The notes under the pieces were generated by a model that was not told where the DNA came from, did no database searches, and saw nothing but the letters and a program-made list of their open reading frames with translations. Both the position numbers and the translations under genes were made by a program. Source: Bacteroidales bacterium (lineage in GTDB: Bacteria; Bacteroidota; Bacteroidia; Bacteroidales; UBA3663). Taken from it: a stretch of 31,621 nucleotides of DNA. Below, piece by piece: positions 26,901 to 31,621 of this stretch (positions are counted from its first letter, which is position 1; every line of letters starts with the position of its first letter). The DNA lies in the NCBI GenBank assembly GCA_004557315.1, contig SFEH01000010.1, positions 1 to 31,621 on the forward strand, read 5' to 3'.

Positions 26901-27889
26901 GACTGGGCTTTGCCTTCGGTTTCGAGGGTGGAGTGGATTTCACAAGGAAAGCCATTGCCAACGAATGGCTCATCGTCAATGACTCGCTGACTACACCTGC
27001 AGTCTATAACCGCACCACCGACTTCTCGTATCAGGCGGTGCTCGAGCCATTGCCAGGTTTGAAGATCAACCTCACAGGCACGCGCCGACACAGCGAGCGA
27101 CAGAGCCACCAATTCATGTTTGACAACCTCAACATCACTCGCGGCGGATCGTTCCAGCAGACTACAATGACACTCGGAAAATCGATTAGAGAGATACTGA
27201 CCGACCGTGTAGATAACGAACCTTTCCCTGGCATCGGCAAGACACTACCGAACTGGAACATGCGCTACGACGGTCTGATGCAGCTCTTCCCAAAGTTAGG
27301 AGACTGGTTCAAGACGCTGACGTTGAACCATGCCTACAACAGCACATATAACGTGGGCAGCTACCAGAGCTTACCCGACGACACTCGCATCGAGATCAAG
27401 TCGGCCACCATCACCGAGAACTTCGCTCCGCTAGTCGGTGTGAATGCCGTCATGCTCAACAACATTACAGCAAAAGTCGAATACAAGAAGAGTCTTGCCG
27501 AGACTCTCAATACCTCGACTTCGACCATCACGCAGAACACCTCGCGTGACCTCGTGATTGGCGTGGGTTACAAAATTGCCAACCTCAACAAGCGCATAGG
27601 CCTGCCTGATGGTAAAAACCGATATATCAACCACGACCTAAACATGAAGCTCGACGTCACACGCAAGATGCAGGAAGCACACCTGCACCGCCTTGCCACC
27701 GAATTCAGTGAAGCGACTTCGGGCAACCGCGCGTGGAGCATCAGGTTTTCTGCCGATTATCAGTTCTCGAAGATGCTTACATTCAAGCTTTATTATGACA
27801 AACAGATCAACCAGCCTCTGGTATCTACGTCGTACGCTACGTCGAACAGTGACTTCGGCATCACGATGAGTTTCTCATTGGCGAGATAG
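20957..27889 (+). CDS. sprA: SprA/Sov type IX secretion outer-membrane translocon
   Basis: A very long protein (about 2310 residues from ATG 20957; the frame opens at TTG 20879). It matches SprA/Sov, the giant 36-strand outer-membrane barrel through which the type IX system exports proteins with a C-terminal sorting domain; in gliding species it also serves adhesin export. Recognisable parts: signal-like MLVFMMSIGLLLHAEE, SLGPLEKLFGKGGLRVRTQG, FNINYNTESTFSFDANQFKLAYEGDEDEIIKYIEAGNVSM, many repeated aromatic beta-strands, VYLDDFESSETPSDIS, VWINELRMNGIDEEGGWAA and a barrel-like end FGITMSFSLAR. I prefer 20957 because the residues after it form a short signal peptide (with Lys10). A lysine-rich, A-rich loop lies at 26560-26750. 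No other T9SS gene is in the window. Confidence 0.93.
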   Translation: MSCSAFDILKSAMLVFMMSIGLLLHAEEKKRPIDLKTPDNIKTVVEFDWRNNRYLVKTMVGDTQIGYTIPMTREEYMDYTERTVRSAFFRNQNRKAYEEWIGEAEGLDLLDMKFSLGPLEKLFGKGGLRVRTQGSASLSMGVKSTKVDNPTLSQKARKQTTFDLEEDIRLNMQASVGEKMNFNINYNTESTFSFDANQFKLAYEGDEDEIIKYIEAGNVSMTTGSSLINGGSALFGIKTKLQFGKLNVTALLAKQESSSKTVSSKGGVTKKQFEIMADQYDENRHFFLAQYFRDTYDQNMSKLPLIASGVEINKIEVWVTNKRSAYDNARNILAFEDLGEAEKKGSSHWVSQSATGLPENGANSLYDEITTQYSSIRDIANVTTTMAALDSYGIAGGKDYEKIESARMLSASEYTLNSKLGYISLKSRLDDDMVLAVAFQYTKGGKTYQVGEFSTDNAGNPQQTLVVKLLKSTSGDPSTPLWDLMMKNVYALGANSLQKATFNLQIQYMSDTVGVFTNYIKDDPIADKLLLKVMNLDRLNANDESYPDGRFDFVEGYTVYASSGRIIFPVVEPFGSHLASRLGSDALADRYCYQELYDSTLTQAQQVAEKNKFRLKGEYTASSGAEINLGAMNVARGSVRVTAGGTTLVENSDYSVDYTMGVVTILNESIIESGTNVSVSLEDQSEYSLQRKTMMGLDAQYDFSKDLTFGATVINLHEKPLTKKVTSGDIPINNTIYGFNLKWNKDFMWLTNAVNSIPWINATAPSNFSITAEYAQLVAGHSDQIGRDGNVYLDDFESSETPSDISNPSVWQLASTPFDDSGNALFPEASLSNNTDYGKNRALFSWYSIDRMFTSQSSNLTPSHIKNDLEQLSDHRVRQVNYDEIYPNKELAYGETGVLNVLNMAFYPQERGPYNVDSEGMGRDGRLLNPEKRWGGMMRAMDVTNFENANYEYIEFWLMDPAITSQWADDHSIAYEGGDLYFNLGEISEDILKDGLKSFENGLDVNEDTTYTTTTVWGRVAQRTSTVYAFDNTSPSHKTQDVGLDGLKDDDERSFGTYSNYVELVREKVEPAVMSQWMSDPFSPINDPAGDNFHYYRGSDWDEQNKSILERYKHYTGTDGNSPSTADSPEKYSTAAKSTPDVEDINGDNTLNEYERYFQYKVSLRPEDLQVGKNFIASVSETVVPLRNGEKETVKWYQFKIPLKEYQKKVGAIQNFKSIRFMRVFMTGWKREQILRMATLELVRSDWRTYTASSLADRGAAVAGTGKISTSTVNIEENAGSGPVNYVLPPGVDRVIDPGQSTSTLLNEQAMAMSVSDLEPHDAVAVYKNSGIDIRRYKNLQLFVHGEALTDNASMLTSGDFSVFIRLGADYKDNYYEYEVPLTITPPGVYNNNSPADRLKVWPNESMIDIDLNKLTTLKKHRNTENQRPYSGVSYTTLYREEDEDNPANRMTVVGNPSLSEVTVVMIGVRNNSKDVKSGKVWINELRMNGIDEEGGWAAKGNATLRISDLATIAASGSYTSAGFGSIEQSSAERQLNNDWEYTVSGQTDLGKWLPEQLKFTAPFYYSRAKAVSTPKYDPYNEDMELDETLESYSTKTQRDSIRDMVQTIDKMRSMSLSGVRFNIKSRHSMPWDPANFSVSYSQNLKESKDPTTQYERDNVYKASFNYNWNPYFKPLKLVGKDSKTKSRLIRDFQFNWLPNSISMSSNWNRSYYEQQLRNVDTYESDYEIPVTYSKKFTWLRQTSISWDITKQLKTNFSAATNSRINEPDAPVNKQLYPDEYEAWKDTVMLQLWKLGTPVDYNQSFDLTWNIPLNKLKATNWITASVKYKSTYQWNRGTMIDEETETGNTLQNSAQWQIDGRFNFETLYNKNKYLKKVNDKFRIKKNASTKALNNKKGNRKAEVNKKAPDGKEIDVKSKIQDKKKRDRKDNEIMMYVARVLMMTRNVQVNYKTTNDTYLPSFRPNLGDFFGQSNSDASGLAPGLGFAFGFEGGVDFTRKAIANEWLIVNDSLTTPAVYNRTTDFSYQAVLEPLPGLKINLTGTRRHSERQSHQFMFDNLNITRGGSFQQTTMTLGKSIREILTDRVDNEPFPGIGKTLPNWNMRYDGLMQLFPKLGDWFKTLTLNHAYNSTYNVGSYQSLPDDTRIEIKSATITENFAPLVGVNAVMLNNITAKVEYKKSLAETLNTSTSTITQNTSRDLVIGVGYKIANLNKRIGLPDGKNRYINHDLNMKLDVTRKMQEAHLHRLATEFSEATSGNRAWSIRFSADYQFSKMLTFKLYYDKQINQPLVSTSYATSNSDFGITMSFSLAR

Positions 27890-28015
27890 CGGAATATGCA
27901 AAAAAACGAAAATATAACATGCTTAATTGCAATCACACCACCCTAAATTTGCCTTTATTTGATAAATATTGATACTTTTTTTCAGAAAATTGGTAGCAGA
28001 TAAAGAAAAAATTAT

Positions 28016-28023
28016 TATCTTTG
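28016..28023 (+). promoter_or_regulatory. -7 element of the membrane AraC-type gene
   Basis: TATCTTTG, 80 bases upstream of the GTG start; the -33 spacing lacks TTTG. The 213-base gap between sprA and this gene otherwise holds A/T-rich DNA with a small CTCATTACTCATTACT repeat at 28072-28087 and nothing else I recognise. Confidence 0.5.
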
Positions 28024-28102
28024 TAGCGGTAACAGCGAATGTTTTTATTCATTGCCAATTTTTTTTCATTGCTCATTACTCATTACTTAAAATTGAGAAG
28101 CC

Positions 28103-29170
28103 GTGGCTACCGAGATTTTATCTATCTTCCACAATGGCCTCTTTGCAGGTTATTATATCTGCGCTGCAATTGCCATCATCGTTCATCACAAGGAGCTGAA
28201 GGGTACAAAACCTTTAGCATGGGTTTCTTTTGCCTCTGCCTTCGCTCATGTTTTCTCATTCCTCCTCTTACAGTTTGCACCTGACAACCAATACCTGCAG
28301 GTAGGTCTGGCTTCGTATTACACATGGGCTTCGCCTTCCATCATGTATTGCATCAAGGAAGCCACTACACCTGGCTGGCTCACATTGAAACGCTATGCCA
28401 TCTACATGTGCCCATTCGCCATCTGTACGTTCTTATGCTTGGCTACAGGCTCGCAGACTGCCCTGATCATCGAGACTGCCTTAGCTGTTTACTACACCAT
28501 ATTCTGCTTCTTCAAGCTCAATAAGGACGTCATGGAACACGAACGCCGGATAAAGGAATACTTCACCGATCTGGAGTCGTATGGTCATGGATGGATCAAG
28601 GGATTCATATACTTCCAGATTATCACTTCGATATGCCTGTTCCTGTTCCTGTTCTATCATAATGAATATTTCAATATCTTCTGGAACTACCTGATGGCAG
28701 GATACTGGAGCTACTTCCTTGTCAGAAGCAAGATACAGCGCTACTACTCTCTGCAAGTGCCTGAAGTGGTGACAGAAAAGCCAATAGAGGAGAATCATCA
28801 GCCTGAAACCAAAATCGACAAGTCGGGAATAGTGCCTTCTACTATTGTATATATAGAAAAGCGACTCAAAGACCTTGGTGATGAGATATATTACAACAAC
28901 AGCAACCTGACACTTGTGTCTTTAGCACAGATGGTGGGAACAAACCGCACATATATGAGCGTGTATTTCCGTGCCAAGAACACTACGTTCTGGGATTATG
29001 TCAACAACAAGCGATGCGACCACGCAATTGAACTGATGAAAAAGGATCAGACAATACCTATCATAGAACTCGCACAACTCTGCGGATTCCGTACGGTCAA
29101 TTGCTTCCGCACGACATTCACCACTATCCATGGCACAAATCCTTCGACTTATAAGAAGACGATGATATAA
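28103..29170 (+). CDS. Membrane-anchored AraC-family transcriptional regulator
   Basis: About 355 residues. The N-terminal 215 are six or seven hydrophobic segments (GLFAGYYICAAIAIIV, FASAFAHVFSFLLLQ, CPFAICTFLCLATG, IIETALAVYYTIFCFF, FIYFQIITSICLFLFLFY, FWNYLMAGYWSYFLV). A linker of about 40 residues leads to an AraC-type DNA-binding domain (LTLVSLAQMVGTNRTYMSVYFRAKNTTFWDYVN, IPIIELAQLCGFRTVNCFRTTFTTIHGTNPSTYKK). It probably senses an envelope or membrane signal and binds DNA from the inner membrane. The start is GTG at 28103: an in-frame TGA lies at 28094-28096 and no ATG follows until deep in the membrane region. Its target is not evident from the neighbours. Confidence 0.85.
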   Translation: MATEILSIFHNGLFAGYYICAAIAIIVHHKELKGTKPLAWVSFASAFAHVFSFLLLQFAPDNQYLQVGLASYYTWASPSIMYCIKEATTPGWLTLKRYAIYMCPFAICTFLCLATGSQTALIIETALAVYYTIFCFFKLNKDVMEHERRIKEYFTDLESYGHGWIKGFIYFQIITSICLFLFLFYHNEYFNIFWNYLMAGYWSYFLVRSKIQRYYSLQVPEVVTEKPIEENHQPETKIDKSGIVPSTIVYIEKRLKDLGDEIYYNNSNLTLVSLAQMVGTNRTYMSVYFRAKNTTFWDYVNNKRCDHAIELMKKDQTIPIIELAQLCGFRTVNCFRTTFTTIHGTNPSTYKKTMI

Positions 29171-29225
29171 GCGAAGGGGGAGGTAACTGATGACGGTGGA
29201 CTGATGACGGAATCATCAGTAACAG

Positions 29226-29262
29226 TAAAAAATGGGAGGCTTTTGGAGCCTCCCTTTTTTTT
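29226..29262. terminator. Strong terminator between convergent genes
   Basis: An 8-bp GC-rich stem GGGAGGCT/AGCCTCCC (29234-29241 with 29247-29254) has a 5-base loop and eight Ts on the plus side. An A-run on the other side makes it usable by the oxidoreductase gene on the minus strand as well; its T-run overlaps that gene's stop codon. Confidence 0.85.
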
Positions 29263-31621
29263 AGTATTCGAGCTTTGTTTGGCGTACGTAAGTAGCGTAG
29301 CGCTTCTTTGCCATTTCCTCAGCCTGCTGGAAGAGTTCAGCAGCCTCTGCTGGGAACTGCTTCATTACTGAAGCGTAGCGAACCTCGCCCTTGAGGAAGT
29401 CCTGGAACTTCTCCCACTGTGGCTCCTTAGAGTCGAGAATGAATGGGTTCTTGCCCTGTGCCTCGAGCTCTGGGTTGAAGCGCCAGAGGTGCCAGTAACC
29501 GCACTCAACAGCCTTAGCTTCCTCTGCCTGGCTCTTGCCCATACCTGCCTTAAGACCATGGTTGATACATGGAGCATAAGCTATGACGAGAGATGGTCCG
29601 TGGTAAGCCTCAGCTTCCTTAAGAGCCTTGAGAGTCTGAGCCTGGTCAGCACCCATTGCAATCTGAGCTACATATACATAGCCGTAAGTTGTAGCGATCA
29701 TACCTAGATCCTTTTTGCGAACGCGCTTACCAGCAGCAGCAAACTTAGCGATAGCACCAAGTGGAGTTGCCTTAGAAGACTGACCACCAGTATTAGAATA
29801 AACCTCAGTATCGATTACGAAGATGTTAACGTCTTCGCCAGAAGCAATCACATGGTCGAGACCGCCGTAGCCGATGTCGTAAGAAGCACCGTCACCACCG
29901 ATGATCCACTGGCTGCGCTTAACGAGGTGATCCTTGTAAGTGAGAATCTCCTTGCAAGTGTCGCAACCGCAAGCCTCACATGCTGCAACGAGCTGAGGAG
30001 CAAGAGCCTTAGTCTGTGCTGCATCCTCCTGATTCTCGATCCACTGCTGCATCATTGCCTTGAGTTCAGCAGAGCAGCAAGTGCAAGACTGAGCCTCAGT
30101 CATGAGACGAGTGAGACGCTGCTTCATCTTCTTGTTGGCAATAGCCATACCGAGACCGAATTCGCAGAAGTCCTCGAAGAGTGAGTTAGCCCAAGCTGGA
30201 CCCTGACCCTTAGCGTTCTTGGTATAAGGAGTTGAAGGTACAGAACCAGAGTAGATTGAAGAGCAACCAGTAGCGTTTGCAACTATCTCACGGTCTCCGA
30301 AGAGCTGAGAAATCAACTTAACGTAAGGAGTCTCACCGCAACCTGCACATGCACCAGAGAACTCGAAGAGAGGCTGAGCGAACTGAGAGTTCTTGACATT
30401 AGCTGTGATGTCAACGAGATCCTGCTTAGAAGTAACGTTCTCAACGCAGTACTTCCAGTTAGCAGCCTGCTTAGCGGCCTCAGCTGAAGTATCGTCGTAA
30501 GGAACCATCTTGAGAGCTGGACCACCGAGCTTTGGATTGCCTGGGCAGACATCTGCACAGTTGCCGCAAGAGAGACAGTCCTTAACACCAACCTGGATGC
30601 GGAAGAACATACCCTTCATTGCTGCTGGAGCCTTCATCTCGATAGTTGCATCGGCAAAGCCTGCCTTCTCATCAGCTGTCATGACGAATGGACGGATACA
30701 AGCGTGAGGACAAACATAAGCACACTTGTTACACTGGATACACTTCTCAGGATCCCACTGTGGAACAAAAGAACCTACACCACGCTTCTCAAACTTAGCT
30801 GTACCTGCAGCCCAAGTACCATCCTCAATACCCTTGAATGAAGAAACTGGGAGAAGGTCACCATCCTGTGCATTGATTGGACGAACCACCTTGTTGATGA
30901 AATCGTCACCATCGGTATAAACCTTTGGCTCAGCCTCAAGTGAAGCCCATGCTGGATCTACAGCAAGTTCCTTGTATTCGCCACCACGGTCAACGGCTGC
31001 GTAGTTCTTGTTGACAACGTCTTCACCCTTCTTGCCATAAGACTTGACGATGAAGTGCTTCATCTCTTCAACTGCCTGCTCTACAGGGATGACACCTGTG
31101 ATTCGGAAGAATGCCGACTGGAGGATAGTGTTGGTACGGTTGCCAAGACCAATCTCCTGAGCAATCTTAGTTGCATTGATGTAGTAAACCTTGACTTCCT
31201 GCTTAGCGAGAACAGCCTTCACCTTGTTAGGGATGTTGTTGACAAGTTCCTCACCGTCCCAGATAGTATTGAGAAGGAATGTACCGCCCTTCTGGATACC
31301 ACGAGTAACATCGTACATGTTGAGGTAAGCCTGCTGGTGACATGCAACGAAGTTAGGAGTAGTCACGAGATAAGTTGACTGGATTGGAGTATTGCCGAAA
31401 CGGAGGTGAGAGCAAGTGAAACCACCAGACTTCTTAGAATCGTAAGAGAAATATGCCTGGCAATACTTGTCAGTTGTCTCACCGATGATCTTTACAGAGT
31501 TCTTGTTTGCACCTACTGTACCGTCAGCACCAAGACCATAGAACTTAGCCTGGAATGTGCCTGCAGGAGCTACAGAAACCTCCTCACCTACTGGAAGAGA
31601 AGTGAATGTAACATCATCTAC
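29261..31621 (-). CDS. nifJ: Pyruvate:ferredoxin (flavodoxin) oxidoreductase, 5' end outside window
   Basis: 786 residues are visible, in frame to the right edge; about 400 N-terminal residues of the usual 1180-1190 are missing. The enzyme oxidises pyruvate to acetyl-CoA and CO2 and reduces ferredoxin, the main pyruvate route in anaerobes. Visible parts: the gamma-type domain (KFYGLGADGTVGANKNSVKII, SGGFTCSHLRFG, TPNFVACHQQAYL), two [4Fe-4S] motifs (CIQCNKCAYVCP and CLSCGNCADVCP), and the thiamine-diphosphate domain with GACAGCGETPY, ATGCSSIYSG and GGDGASYDIGYGGLDHVIASG followed by YSNTGGQSSKATP. The methionine at 31366 is only an internal GTG. Codon use is strongly biased, as expected for an abundant enzyme. 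Confidence 0.97.
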   Translation of the reverse strand, partial: VDDVTFTSLPVGEEVSVAPAGTFQAKFYGLGADGTVGANKNSVKIIGETTDKYCQAYFSYDSKKSGGFTCSHLRFGNTPIQSTYLVTTPNFVACHQQAYLNMYDVTRGIQKGGTFLLNTIWDGEELVNNIPNKVKAVLAKQEVKVYYINATKIAQEIGLGNRTNTILQSAFFRITGVIPVEQAVEEMKHFIVKSYGKKGEDVVNKNYAAVDRGGEYKELAVDPAWASLEAEPKVYTDGDDFINKVVRPINAQDGDLLPVSSFKGIEDGTWAAGTAKFEKRGVGSFVPQWDPEKCIQCNKCAYVCPHACIRPFVMTADEKAGFADATIEMKAPAAMKGMFFRIQVGVKDCLSCGNCADVCPGNPKLGGPALKMVPYDDTSAEAAKQAANWKYCVENVTSKQDLVDITANVKNSQFAQPLFEFSGACAGCGETPYVKLISQLFGDREIVANATGCSSIYSGSVPSTPYTKNAKGQGPAWANSLFEDFCEFGLGMAIANKKMKQRLTRLMTEAQSCTCCSAELKAMMQQWIENQEDAAQTKALAPQLVAACEACGCDTCKEILTYKDHLVKRSQWIIGGDGASYDIGYGGLDHVIASGEDVNIFVIDTEVYSNTGGQSSKATPLGAIAKFAAAGKRVRKKDLGMIATTYGYVYVAQIAMGADQAQTLKALKEAEAYHGPSLVIAYAPCINHGLKAGMGKSQAEEAKAVECGYWHLWRFNPELEAQGKNPFILDSKEPQWEKFQDFLKGEVRYASVMKQFPAEAAELFQQAEEMAKKRYATYVRQTKLEY

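Noticed and set aside
31364..31366. Start codon of the oxidoreductase gene at 31366
   Set aside because: The codon is an internal GTG (Val), and the frame continues with conserved oxidoreductase sequence to the window edge.
1..31621. CRISPR array, prophage or insertion sequence
   Set aside because: No regular direct repeats with spacers, no phage structural genes and no transposase frame were seen. The only mobile-element trace is the recombinase fragment at the left edge.

Overview
The window looks like chromosomal DNA of a Bacteroidales bacterium, most likely Prevotellaceae or a close relative; this placement is inferred. The evidence is the repeated Bacteroidetes promoter pattern (TTTG, 19-20 bases, TAnnTTTG), the near absence of Shine-Dalgarno sites, a SprA/Sov type IX secretion translocon, an UpxY-like NusG paralogue, and surface glycoside hydrolases. 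Apart from the left edge I see no insertion sequence, prophage, integrated plasmid or CRISPR array.

Left edge (1-640): a mosaic of broken pieces. A serine-recombinase-like zinc-ribbon fragment (minus strand) abuts a NAD kinase fragment (plus strand) near 376. The NAD kinase fragment then runs into the 3' end of an M16 peptidase gene near 640. This is either a rearrangement scar or a chimeric assembly end.

Carbohydrate and central metabolism (554-8046, all minus strand): an exported M16 zinc peptidase, a GH13 amylase lipoprotein 7 bases behind prs (PRPP synthase), and a second, signal-less GH13 paralogue with its own promoter and terminator. Together the amylases suggest alpha-glucan breakdown at the envelope and in the cytoplasm. 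A tRNA-Leu(UAA) with promoter and terminator follows.

Efflux locus (8398-14475): a four-gene operon (TolC-like, HlyD-like, two ABC-2 permeases, no ATPase) is divergent from an AraC-type regulator. A decayed second AraC fragment lies just after the regulator. Next come an isolated UpxY/NusG-like antiterminator gene and a bidirectional terminator.

Middle (15239-20812): a secreted 251-residue protein and a GH43 arabinosidase-like enzyme form an operon for plant-polysaccharide breakdown. Divergent from it is an operon of a COG0523 metal-chaperone GTPase with an extreme His/Cys tract, followed by hemW, whose coding sequence contains a short repeat insertion. A secreted protein of unknown function converges on hemW.

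Right part (20957-31621): a 7-kb sprA gene, a membrane-anchored AraC-type regulator with a GTG start, a strong terminator, and pyruvate:ferredoxin oxidoreductase running off the right edge.

Most of the window is ordinary housekeeping and polysaccharide-use DNA. I found no clear new multi-gene system. The points most worth a second look are the mosaic left end, the metal-binding tract, the ATPase-less exporter, the AraC remnant, and a 47-base identical patch shared by the two amylase genes.
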